A DNA stretch of 40,964 bases from an uncultured Bacilli bacterium (lineage in GTDB: Bacteria; Bacillota_I; Bacilli_A; RF39; UBA660): the NCBI GenBank assembly GCA_947630495.1, contig CANRHS010000004.1, forward strand, positions 1 to 40,964, read 5' to 3'. Position numbers and translations under genes: made by a program. The notes beneath the pieces are model-generated. The model was not told where the DNA came from. It saw only the letters and a list, made by a program, of their open reading frames with translations, and made no database searches. Of this stretch, positions 24,940-33,290 are shown piece after piece (positions within the stretch are counted from its first letter, which is position 1; each line of letters starts with the position of its first letter).

Positions 24940-26598
24940 ATGGATAACAAACCAATTGCAATAGGAACAGATGATTTTAAAGAAATAATTGAAACAGGCA
25001 GTTTATTTATAGATAAAACTTTATTTATTAAGGAATTAATAGATAATACTTCAAAAGCCATTTGTTTTCCAAGACCAAGAAGATTTGGTAAAACTTTAAA
25101 TATGTCTATGATAAATTATTACTTTAATCTTGAATATAAAGATAATACTTTATTTAATGGACTTAAGATAATGGAACAAGGTGAAAAATACTTAAAAGAA
25201 ATGAATAAATATCCAGTTGTATCTTTAAGTTTAAAAGATACTAAATTTGATGATTATGAAGGATTTATTGATAATTATAAAGAAATAATGAAAACTTTAT
25301 ATAGTAAGTATAATTATCTATTAAAGAGTGATAAATTAGATGAGACAGATAAAGAAGATTTTTTGAAAATTATAAGAAAACAAGAAGATATATTATTACC
25401 AAATGCTTTAGCTAAGTTAGTTGGATATTTAAATAAACATTATGAATTAAAAGTAATAGTCTTATTAGATGAATATGATGCACCTATTTTATACGGATAT
25501 GAAATGGGCTATTATGATAAAATGATAACATTTATGAAACAATTATTTGTAACAACATTCAAAGATAATGGTAATTTAAAAAAAGGAATAATAACAGGAG
25601 TATCTAGAATAAGTAAAGAAAACTTATTTAGTGATGCTAATAATATAAATGTTTATAATATAACTGATGTAAGATTTTCAGAATATTTTGGTTTTACCCA
25701 AGAAGAAGTAGATGAAGTTTTGGAAGAATATAATTTAAGTAGTAAGGGTGTAGAAAAATGGTATGATGGATATTTATTTGGAGAAACTAAGATTTATAAT
25801 CCTTGGAGTATCTTAAAATATTTAGAAAATCCTAAACATACATTACAAAGTTATTGGACTAATACAGGAGGAGTTGGATTACTTAAAAAATTAGTTTTTA
25901 GAATGAATGATAATTCAACTATCTTAAATGATTTTCATAAATTACTTGAAACAGGGAGAATAGAACATCTTGTTTTAGATATATTCATGGATTTAAAAAA
26001 TTTAAAAGCAAATAAAAATACGATTTGGACTTTATTCTTATTAACTGGCTATCTAACTCCAATTAAATTTATTACTAATCCAAACGATGTATCTTTAAAA
26101 ATATCTAATTTAGAAGTTAGAGAAAATTTAGAAAATATGGCTAAAACTTGGTTAAATGATATTAAAGAAGATGAAATAGATTTTGCTGAAATCTTAAAGG
26201 TTGGAGATATAGATAAATTTAAAAATAGTTTTAAAAGTATTGTTCAAAGTGGTTTTAGTTATTATGATGTACCTAAGAATCAAGAAGGAGAAAACTTCTA
26301 TCATGGATTCGTGATGGGACTATTGTATGATTCAACTAATAGAGTCTTTGATATTACAAGTAATCGTGAGTCAGGTGAGGGAAGATATGATTTAGTATTA
26401 AAACCAATTAATAATAGTACTAATAATGCATATATCATAGAACTTAAATCAGCAACGAGATTGGGACTTGATAAAACAATCGAAAATTCTTTTAGTCAAA
26501 TAGAGAAAAAAGGCTATAAAGAAACTGTTAAAGAATTTAATGTTACTGAAATAGCAATTGCTTATATTGGTAAAAAAATAAAAATTGAAACAAGATAG
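24940..26598 (+). CDS. AAA-ATPase-like domain protein with C-terminal PD-(D/E)XK nuclease-like domain (PF09820/PF08011-type)
   Basis: KPIAIGTDDFKEIIETGSLFIDKTLFIKELID...CFPRPRRFGKTLNMSM; C-terminal GEGRYDLVLKP...AYIIELKSA (D...ExK). ATG at 24940 preferred over 24931, which sits directly on the RBS. Confidence 0.9.
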   Translation: MDNKPIAIGTDDFKEIIETGSLFIDKTLFIKELIDNTSKAICFPRPRRFGKTLNMSMINYYFNLEYKDNTLFNGLKIMEQGEKYLKEMNKYPVVSLSLKDTKFDDYEGFIDNYKEIMKTLYSKYNYLLKSDKLDETDKEDFLKIIRKQEDILLPNALAKLVGYLNKHYELKVIVLLDEYDAPILYGYEMGYYDKMITFMKQLFVTTFKDNGNLKKGIITGVSRISKENLFSDANNINVYNITDVRFSEYFGFTQEEVDEVLEEYNLSSKGVEKWYDGYLFGETKIYNPWSILKYLENPKHTLQSYWTNTGGVGLLKKLVFRMNDNSTILNDFHKLLETGRIEHLVLDIFMDLKNLKANKNTIWTLFLLTGYLTPIKFITNPNDVSLKISNLEVRENLENMAKTWLNDIKEDEIDFAEILKVGDIDKFKNSFKSIVQSGFSYYDVPKNQEGENFYHGFVMGLLYDSTNRVFDITSNRESGEGRYDLVLKPINNSTNNAYIIELKSATRLGLDKTIENSFSQIEKKGYKETVKEFNVTEIAIAYIGKKIKIETR

Positions 26599-26630
26599 GA
26601 CTATCGAGTCTAAAATACTTGATAGTTTTT
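26598..26630 (+). terminator. Intrinsic terminator downstream of the AAA-ATPase gene
   Basis: ACTATC...GATAGTTTTTATA stem with T run. Confidence 0.55.
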
Positions 26631-26633
26631 ATA

Positions 26634-26710
26634 TAAAAAAACATTGCTTACTGGCGCAACGTTAAAAGCCTCTATAAGTCCCAGACTATAAGTAAAGGAC
26701 TAAATTATCA
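26634..26710 (-). ncRNA. Candidate orphan small RNA (~75 nt)
   Basis: Minus-strand TTGACA-N17-TATTAT promoter (26745-26717), an internal AGTCC/GGGACT hairpin, then terminator AACGTTGC-GCCAGTAA-GCAATGTT + U-run (26663-26634). No ORF in the interval. Confidence 0.5.
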
Positions 26711-26716
26711 ATAAAT

Positions 26717-26745
26717 ATAATACACTATAAAAATGTATCTGTCAA
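26717..26745 (-). promoter_or_regulatory. Sigma-70/sigma-A type promoter driving the candidate sRNA
   Basis: Reverse complement reads TTGACA (26745-26740), 17-nt spacer, TATTAT (26722-26717). Confidence 0.6.
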
Positions 26746-26770
26746 GATGCATTCATTAATTAAAATTAAG

Positions 26771-26802
26771 AAAAATAGAAATCATTAGACTTCTATTTTT
26801 CT
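26771..26802 (-). terminator. Intrinsic terminator of the ABC permease gene
   Basis: Reverse complement AAATAGAAGTCTAATGATTTCTATTTTTCTT. Confidence 0.6.
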
Positions 26803-27587
26803 TCATATTTCTTTTCAAAATAATTAATAATATAATATAAAATACTTGAAATAACAGCAAGAATAACAACTGATGTAATAACTAAATTAATATTAAATAC
26901 TTGAGAACCATACATGATTAAATAACCTAAACCTGCCTTTGATACTAATAATTCACCCATGATAACGCCTATTAAATTCATACTTACGTTAACCTTAATT
27001 GTATTGATAATATTTTTTATATTAGCTTGGAGAATTACTTTAGTATAAATATCTTTTTTAGTTGCTTTCATACTTTTTAAAAGAGTTATATAACTTTGAT
27101 TAGTATTAGAAAAGAATGTATATAAGTTAATTATTGTTATAAATAAAGATATCATTAGACTCATGACAATTATAGAATTAGTACTGGCTCCAACCCAGAT
27201 AATTATTAAAGGTCCAAGTGCAACTTTTGGTAAGGAATTTAAAATAGTTAAGTAAGGATCAAATACTTTAGCAAGAAAATCATTTGACCAAAGAATAGTT
27301 GCAATTATAAAACCAAGTCCAAAGGAAAGAAGACAACTAATTAAGATTTCATATAAAGTTACTAAAATATGACCTACTAAGTTATTAGCACTTATTAATA
27401 CTTTTAAAGTAGAAATAATCGATGATGGAGAAGAGAAAAGAAAAGTATTAATGATATTAAGTCTTGCTAAGAGTTCCCAGATTAAAAATAAAAATACTAT
27501 AATACTAAGTTGAGTTATGTAAATTAGATATTTTCTTAACTTTATTTTCTTTAAGAACTTTACATGTTCTAAGCTATAAGTGGACAT
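26793..27587 (-). CDS. ABC transporter permease, SsuC/TauC/ThiX-like
   Basis: 264 aa; EILISCLLSFGLGFIIATIL...LNSLPKVALGPLIIIWVGAS permease signature; stop precedes terminator; overlaps the ATPase gene start region. Confidence 0.85.
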   Translation of the reverse strand: MSTYSLEHVKFLKKIKLRKYLIYITQLSIIVFLFLIWELLARLNIINTFLFSSPSSIISTLKVLISANNLVGHILVTLYEILISCLLSFGLGFIIATILWSNDFLAKVFDPYLTILNSLPKVALGPLIIIWVGASTNSIIVMSLMISLFITIINLYTFFSNTNQSYITLLKSMKATKKDIYTKVILQANIKNIINTIKVNVSMNLIGVIMGELLVSKAGLGYLIMYGSQVFNINLVITSVVILAVISSILYYIINYFEKKYEEK

Positions 27588-28323
27588 CTAAATCCCTCCA
27601 TATCTTATCATAATATATACTAAATTCAGGGGCTTTTCGATTATCGATTGGCAATCCTTTATTAGTTAAATTTACATCATATATCTTTTTGATTTTACAT
27701 GGCCTTTTCGATAAAACAACAATTCTATCAGCCATTGAAATTGCTTCTGCAATATCATGAGTTATTATTAAAACAGTTTTACCTTCTTCTTTAATTATTT
27801 TATATAAATCATTGGAAAGAGCAAGTCTTGTTTGATAATCAAGGGCACTGTAAGGTTCATCTAAAAGTAAGATATTAGGATTCGTTGCAAGCGTGCGTAT
27901 AAGTGCAACTCTTTGCCTCATCCCACCTGATAAATTTCTTGGATATTTATCTTTAAAATCATGAAGTCCATATTTATCAAGCATTTTATTAACTTTATCA
28001 ATATTTTCTTTGGTCTTTGTTTTAGATATTTCAAGACCTATTAAAGCATTTTCTAAAATAGTTCGCCAAGGCATTAGACTATCAGTTTGTAACATATATC
28101 CAAGTTTCTTTCTGCCATTAAAGATTACTTGACCATCACTTTTTTCTTCTAGTCCAGCAAGAATTCCTAGAAGAGTTGATTTACCACATCCAGAAGGGCC
28201 AACAAAAGCAACTATTTCTTTATCTTTAATATCAATACTTAAATCATCAATTGCTAAAGTTTCACCACTTTTGTCATGATAAATCTTTTTTAAATTTTTT
28301 ATAGCTAATATATTATCTTGCAT
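27574..28323 (-). CDS. ABC transporter ATP-binding protein, SsuB/TauB-like
   Basis: GPSGCGKSTLL Walker A, LSGGMRQRVALIRTLATNPNILLLDEPYSALD signature and Walker B. Confidence 0.92.
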   Translation of the reverse strand: MQDNILAIKNLKKIYHDKSGETLAIDDLSIDIKDKEIVAFVGPSGCGKSTLLGILAGLEEKSDGQVIFNGRKKLGYMLQTDSLMPWRTILENALIGLEISKTKTKENIDKVNKMLDKYGLHDFKDKYPRNLSGGMRQRVALIRTLATNPNILLLDEPYSALDYQTRLALSNDLYKIIKEEGKTVLIITHDIAEAISMADRIVVLSKRPCKIKKIYDVNLTNKGLPIDNRKAPEFSIYYDKIWRDLDVHL

Positions 28324-28440
28324 ATATATCCTCCATTTACAAAATAGTTTATGATAAATTAATTAATTTGAGTGGATATATATAATGGTTATTAAAAAAA
28401 ATAAATTATTATACAAATTCGGAATTCAACTCCGAAAATG

Positions 28441-28469
28441 TTGACAAAATTGATTTGATATGTTATTAT
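28441..28469 (+). promoter_or_regulatory. Consensus promoter of the first AAA_14/DUF4143 ATPase gene, preceded by palindrome TTCGGA-N7-TCCGAA (28418-28436)
   Basis: TTGACA at 28441-28446, 17-nt spacer, TATTAT at 28464-28469; AGGTGATG RBS ahead of ATG 28488. Confidence 0.65.
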
Positions 28470-28487
28470 TATATTAGGTGATGTTAA

Positions 28488-29747
28488 ATGAAATATATTT
28501 CAAGAACAATAGAGGAAAAACTAAATTCCATGATTGATAAATATTTGGTTATTATGATAACTGGACCAAGACAGGTAGGAAAAAGCACTTTATTAAATTA
28601 TATTTCTAGAAATTTAGGTAGAAATATAAATAGGGTATCTTTGGATGATTTGATTCTTAGAAATCAAGCTCAAGATGATCCAGAATTATTTTTAAGGACC
28701 CATCAGACTCCTATAATAATTGATGAGTTTCAGAAGGCTCCAAATTTATTGCCATATATTAAAATGATTGTTGATAATGAAAAAGAAAAATTTATTTTTG
28801 GTGAGAAAGAGAAAAATGAAACTCTATATTTTTTAACTGGTAGTCAAATTTTTGAAACTATGGAAGAAATATCGGAATCTTTAGCAGGTAGAGTAGGCAT
28901 ACTTGATTTATATGGGTTATCAGAAAGGGAAATAGAAAAAAAAGAAGATGACTTATTTATTCCAAATATTAATGATATAAAAAAAAGACAAAGAACAGAA
29001 TATAAATCAGTAGTTAGTTTATATGAAAAAATATATAAAGGCTCTTATCCAGAATTATATATAGATGATAAGGATGTAGAACAATATTATAGTGATTATT
29101 TTACAACTTATATAGAAAAAGATATACGAAAATTAATAAATGTTAAAGATGAAAATAAATTTATTAAATTTGTATCGTCATTAGCTGCAAGAACTGGGCA
29201 AGAATTTATTGCTACATCAGTTGCTTCTGAAGTAGAAATAGATGATAAAACTGCTAATTCATGGTTATCAATATTAAAAAATACAGGTATAATTTATTTA
29301 TTGCAACCTTATATGAACAATAGTGTAGCACGAGCTGTAAAAAGAGAAAAAATATATTTTACAGATACAGGCCTTGCTTGTTACTTAGCAGGATATGTTG
29401 ATCCTATAACTTTAGAAAAAAGTGCTTATAGTGGTGCAATATTTGAAACTTATGTTGTCGGAGAAATAATTAAATCTTTTGTAAATCACGGAAAAAATGC
29501 TAGAAAACATTTATATTATTATAGAGATAATAATCAAAAAGAAATAGATTTACTTATTAATTATAATAATGTTATTTATCCGATTGAAATTAAAAAAAGT
29601 GCTAATCCAGGGAAAGATGCTATTAAAAATTTTGATGTTGTAAATAAATTCGAAACTCAAAATGGTAATGGTATAGTATTATGTATGACAAAGGATATAA
29701 TAGCATATGATGATAATAATTATATGGTACCAATAGAATATATTTAA
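28488..29747 (+). CDS. ATP-binding protein, AAA_14/DUF4143 family
   Basis: MITGPRQVGKSTLL Walker A; IIIDEFQKAPNLLPYIK Walker B; FETYVVGEIIKS...KEIDLLINYNNVIYPIEIKKS PD-(D/E)XK-like C-terminus. Confidence 0.9.
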   Translation: MKYISRTIEEKLNSMIDKYLVIMITGPRQVGKSTLLNYISRNLGRNINRVSLDDLILRNQAQDDPELFLRTHQTPIIIDEFQKAPNLLPYIKMIVDNEKEKFIFGEKEKNETLYFLTGSQIFETMEEISESLAGRVGILDLYGLSEREIEKKEDDLFIPNINDIKKRQRTEYKSVVSLYEKIYKGSYPELYIDDKDVEQYYSDYFTTYIEKDIRKLINVKDENKFIKFVSSLAARTGQEFIATSVASEVEIDDKTANSWLSILKNTGIIYLLQPYMNNSVARAVKREKIYFTDTGLACYLAGYVDPITLEKSAYSGAIFETYVVGEIIKSFVNHGKNARKHLYYYRDNNQKEIDLLINYNNVIYPIEIKKSANPGKDAIKNFDVVNKFETQNGNGIVLCMTKDIIAYDDNNYMVPIEYI

Positions 29748-29826
29748 CTATTGGTATTTTCTATTAAGTTATAATAGTGTGCTAAGAATGAGGATTTAAA
29801 AAAGTAAACTAATACAAGAGGAAAGT

Positions 29827-29854
29827 CAAATGTCCCAAAAAAGCGGACAGTTGA
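29827..29854. repeat. Imperfect hairpin TCAAATGTCC...GGACAGTTGA
   Basis: TCAAATGTCCCAAAAAAGCGGACAGTTGA; shares arms with the hairpin at 29979-30007. Confidence 0.6.
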
Positions 29855-29978
29855 AACTGCTAATACTACTAGAATTTCTATGAAGTGGCTATAAAAAAAA
29901 TAGGCTGTTTCTAATAAGAATGTACATGACTATAAATATATAGATGAAAATAATTTAATTGAAAAATAAGTAATTTTA

Positions 29979-30007
29979 TCAACTGTCCGATTTTTTCGGA
30001 CAGTTGA
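29979..30007. repeat. Perfect 12-bp inverted repeat TCAACTGTCCGA-TTTTT-TCGGACAGTTGA
   Basis: Directly read; 21 bp upstream of the broken XRE regulator. Confidence 0.85.
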
Positions 30008-30027
30008 TTCTAAAGGGTAGGGATATT

Positions 30028-30235
30028 ATGAAAGTTAATTTAAAGGATTATGATAAAGGTTCATTTATTAAAATTATAAGAGAATGGACAGGCTTAACAC
30101 AAAAAGAATTTGTTAGGTAAAAGTTTAAGAACTATCCAAGAATATGAAGCAGGTACAACTGCTTATAATATAAGAACTTTAGAAAAAATAAGTAAAAGAT
30201 TTAATATTTCTATAACTGCAGAGAAAAACAAATAA
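30028..30235 (+). pseudogene. Degenerate XRE/HTH transcriptional regulator (frameshift)
   Basis: MKVNLKDYDKGSFIKIIREWTGLTQKEFVR* in one frame, continued by LGKSLRTIQEYEAGTTAYNIRTLEKISKRFNISITAEKNK* in another; together they give the HTH_3 pattern. Confidence 0.7.
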
Positions 30236-30247
30236 TATTGGAATAAA

Positions 30248-30305
30248 TGCACAACAAAACGCGGAAAAGTTGCACAATGAAATCTGGAAAAATTGCACAA
30301 TAAAC
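30248..30305. repeat. 23-bp-period direct repeats (iteron-like) upstream of the second DUF4143 ATPase
   Basis: TGCACAACAAAACGCGGAAAAGT (30248), TGCACAATGAAATCTGGAAAAAT (30271), TGCACAATAAAC (30294). Confidence 0.75.
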
Positions 30306-30355
30306 TTGCTTTATAATTAGTTTTATGATATCATAATATTGAAAGGAAGGTTAAA

Positions 30356-31636
30356 GTGAGTTTAAGAAAAGAAGGGTATAAAGAAAGATTAATTGATAAA
30401 GAAATTAACGAGAATTTAAAAATATTTGGAGCAATTTATCTTGAAGGACCAAAATGGTGTGGAAAAACATGGACAGCTTTGAATCATTCTAATAGTGTTA
30501 CTTATTTAAATAATTCAGAAGATGATTTTAGAGAAAAGCATCTTGCAGAAATGGATGTTAATTTAGTTTTAAATCGAGAATTTCCTGAAACTATTGATGA
30601 ATGGCAAGAAGTTCCTGCAATATGGGATGCCGTAAGATTTAAATGTGATCAAGATAAAGAAAAAGGGAAATATATCTTAACTGGTTCTGCAACTCCTAAA
30701 AAAAATCAACCTAGTCATAGTGGAGCCGGTAGAATTTGTAAAATGAAAATGTATACCATGTCTTTATATGAGTCAGGAGATTCAACAGGAGATGTATCTT
30801 TACAAGATTTATTTAACAATAAAGTTGAAAATAAAAGAACTAAAAAGATGGAACTTATAAAACTTGCTGAATTAATTGTTCGAGGTGGCTGGCCAGAAGC
30901 AATAGATTTAAGTTGGAATGAAGCAATAAAGATAACTAATAGTTATGTTGAAGCCGTTTTAGATAAAGATATTAATAAAGTCGATGATATTGTTCGAAAT
31001 AAATCAAAAATGCGAATGTTACTTAGGTCTTTGGCAAGAAACGAAACAGCAATTACACCTAATTCAACTTTAGAATCAGATATTTCTTTAGATGATTCAA
31101 AAGAAGAAAAGAATATTAGCAGAAATACAGTTGCAGATTATTTAAATGTTTTAGATAGATTACACTTAATTGAAAATCAAGAAACGTTTAGTTATAAAAT
31201 ACGTTCACGCGCTAATATTGGAAAATTACCTAAGAGACATTTTACAGATCCATCTTTAGGATGTGCTATTTTAAGTATAACACCTGAAAAATTTATGTAT
31301 GATTTAAATACTTTTGGACTTTATTTTGAAGCATTATGTGAAAGAGATTTAAGAATATATGCAGAGACAATTGGGGGAAGACTTTATCATTATCGTGAAA
31401 ATAAAACAGGTTTAGAAGTTGATGCAATTATAGAAATTTCAGATGGGGAATATGGAGCATTTGAAATAAAACTTGGTTCTAATAAAGAAGAGGAAGCAGC
31501 TGCTAGTTTAAAAAGATTTTATGAAGTTGCTGAAGTTAAACCAAAGTTTATGTGTATAATTATAGGATTATATGATGCTGTAGTTAAAAGACCTGATGGA
31601 ATTTATGTAATTCCAATTACAGCTTTAAAACCATAA
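30356..31636 (+). CDS. ATP-binding protein, AAA_14/DUF4143 family (second, divergent copy)
   Basis: YLEGPKWCGKTWTALNHSN Walker A-like; ETIDEWQEVPAIWDAVR; ILTGSATP; C-terminal LEVDAIIEISDGEYGAFEIKLG (D...ExK). Start is GTG (…AAAGTGAGTTTAAG) after AAGGAAGG. Confidence 0.9.
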   Translation: MSLRKEGYKERLIDKEINENLKIFGAIYLEGPKWCGKTWTALNHSNSVTYLNNSEDDFREKHLAEMDVNLVLNREFPETIDEWQEVPAIWDAVRFKCDQDKEKGKYILTGSATPKKNQPSHSGAGRICKMKMYTMSLYESGDSTGDVSLQDLFNNKVENKRTKKMELIKLAELIVRGGWPEAIDLSWNEAIKITNSYVEAVLDKDINKVDDIVRNKSKMRMLLRSLARNETAITPNSTLESDISLDDSKEEKNISRNTVADYLNVLDRLHLIENQETFSYKIRSRANIGKLPKRHFTDPSLGCAILSITPEKFMYDLNTFGLYFEALCERDLRIYAETIGGRLYHYRENKTGLEVDAIIEISDGEYGAFEIKLGSNKEEEAAASLKRFYEVAEVKPKFMCIIIGLYDAVVKRPDGIYVIPITALKP

Positions 31637-31669
31637 TATAAATAATTAATAAAAAAGGAGGAATATTTT

Positions 31670-32413
31670 ATGTTAAATTTAGAAGGAAAAGTTACAATTG
31701 TAACAGGAGGAACAAGGGGAATTGGATTTGAAACAGTTAAAGCCTTTTTAGAAATCGGAGCTAAAGTAATTTTATTTGGTTCAAGAAAAGAAACAGTTGA
31801 TAAATCAATAAGTGAACTAAAAGAATTAGGTTATGAAGTAGATGGATATTATCCTGATTTAAATAATTTTTCAGAAATAGAAAAAGTTATTAAGGAAATT
31901 CAAGATAAATATCATCATATAGATATTTTGATTAATAATGCAGGTATGTCTGCTAATAAAAAGATTGAAGAGACAACAAGTGAAGATTTTTCAAAAATTA
32001 TGGATTTAAATGTCAACGCGATGTTTAATGTAACTAAAGCAGTTGTTCCATTTATGAAAGAAGAAAAAGAAGGAGTAATCTTAAATACAAGTTCTATGGT
32101 TAGTATCTATGGACAACCATCTGGTGTTGGGTATCCTGCATCTAAATTTGCTGTAAATGGACTTACTAAATCATTAGCTCGTGAACTTGCACCATTTAAT
32201 ATCAGAGTAAATGCAGTTGCACCTGGAATAACCAAAACTGATATGGTTGCAAGTTTACCTAAAGAAATGATTGAACCACTTATTAAAACAATTCCATTAG
32301 GAAGAATAGGGGAACCTCGTGATATAGCAAATGCTTTTCTATTCTTAGCAAGTCCTATGGCAAGTTATATAACAGGAGTAATTTTACAAGTAGATGGAGC
32401 AGCTAGAAATTAA
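31670..32413 (+). CDS. Short-chain dehydrogenase/reductase, FabG-like
   Basis: VTGGTRGIG, NNAG, YPASK, PGITKT motifs; GGAGG RBS. Confidence 0.9.
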   Translation: MLNLEGKVTIVTGGTRGIGFETVKAFLEIGAKVILFGSRKETVDKSISELKELGYEVDGYYPDLNNFSEIEKVIKEIQDKYHHIDILINNAGMSANKKIEETTSEDFSKIMDLNVNAMFNVTKAVVPFMKEEKEGVILNTSSMVSIYGQPSGVGYPASKFAVNGLTKSLARELAPFNIRVNAVAPGITKTDMVASLPKEMIEPLIKTIPLGRIGEPRDIANAFLFLASPMASYITGVILQVDGAARN

Positions 32414-32603
32414 TATAGAGCGTCTTCGAGAAGACTTAAAAAATTACTTTGGAACAGCTATCAAGTATTCACCTTTAGCAGTTATGAATTTATGCGAAGT
32501 AGAAAATGCTGATCCTTATCAATTAATAGAAATTGCTTTAAAAAATAATTTTGACTTAAATAAATATATTATTAATAAAAATTGTATAAAAATTTTAAAA
32601 TAA
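32394..32603 (+). CDS. Small conserved-looking hypothetical protein overlapping the SDR 3' end
   Basis: 69-aa ORF in a different frame from the SDR; ATG lies within the SDR C-terminal codons (20-bp overlap). Confidence 0.6.
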   Translation: MEQLEINIERLREDLKNYFGTAIKYSPLAVMNLCEVENADPYQLIEIALKNNFDLNKYIINKNCIKILK

Positions 32604-32627
32604 ACCATTATATAAATGGTGATAAAA

Positions 32628-33056
32628 ATGGAAGAAAATATAAATGCTTTAGATGAAATTCATAAGGGAAGTTGTATGGGGATGGATGCAATTCACTTTA
32701 TCTTAGAAAAAGTTGAAGATGAAAGTTTTAAAGATATTTTAGAAAAACAATATCAAACTTATCAAAATATCAACAAAGATATTGAAAAAATTTATCCTAA
32801 ATATAATGAAGGAAAACCCCATTCTACAGGTGCCATGACCAAGGCCATGACTTATTCAGGAATCGAAATGAAAACAATGTCAGATACTAGTAACTCAAAA
32901 ATTGCTGAATTACTAGTACAAGGTACGAACATGGGGATAATTGAAGGAAGAAAAATTCTTAATAATAAAAAAGTCGACAGCGAAGTTGAACATTTAATTG
33001 ATAGATATGTTGGAATGCAAGAAAAATACTTAGAGGTTTTAAAGAAATACCTTTAA
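32628..33056 (+). CDS. Hypothetical helical protein (four-helix-bundle/DUF2383-like)
   Basis: MEENINALDEIHKGSCMGMDAIHFILEKVEDESFKDILEKQYQTYQNI; ATG at 32628 with TGGTGA upstream preferred over 32616. Confidence 0.65.
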   Translation: MEENINALDEIHKGSCMGMDAIHFILEKVEDESFKDILEKQYQTYQNINKDIEKIYPKYNEGKPHSTGAMTKAMTYSGIEMKTMSDTSNSKIAELLVQGTNMGIIEGRKILNNKKVDSEVEHLIDRYVGMQEKYLEVLKKYL

Positions 33057-33073
33057 GTATTTTTTATATAATA

Positions 33074-33093
33074 AAAAGAACCTTAGGTTCTTT
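33074..33093 (-). terminator. Intrinsic terminator downstream of tRNA-Gln
   Basis: Minus strand AAAGAACC-TAA-GGTTCTTTTTATT. Confidence 0.65.
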
Positions 33094-33102
33094 AAGTCAA
33101 AT

Positions 33103-33176
33103 TGGTTGTCCTAGTTAGGTTCGAACTAACGCTCGTGGAGTCAGAGTCCACTGCCTTACCACTTGGCTATAGGACA
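33103..33176 (-). tRNA. tRNA-Gln (anticodon CTG), CCA encoded
   Basis: Minus strand TGTCCTATAGCCAAGTGGTAAGGCAGTGGACTCTGACTCCACGAGCGTTAGTTCGAACCTAACTAGGACAACCA; 7-bp acceptor TGTCCTA/TAGGACA, anticodon stem GTGGA/TCCAC with loop CTCTGAC, T arm GTTCGAA. Confidence 0.95.
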
Positions 33177-33290
33177 ATTTACAAATATATTTTAACACTA
33201 AAAGTAAAATAATACAATACTAAAAAATCTTGGAACTACTTGACAGTAATACAAAACTTTGATATATTAATGGCGACTAAGGGAGGGTAT

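Noticed and set aside
24789-25061. Minus-strand 90-aa ORF across the surface-protein end and AAA-ATPase start
   Set aside because: Overlaps a terminator and two supported genes antisense; compositionally random.
26634-26745. Riboswitch controlling the ABC transporter
   Set aside because: It lies downstream of the permease with its own promoter and terminator, so it cannot be the operon leader; no TPP or other known riboswitch core seen.
30248-30305. CRISPR mini-array
   Set aside because: Only two and a half degenerate 23-bp units with no spacer structure; iteron/operator is a better description.
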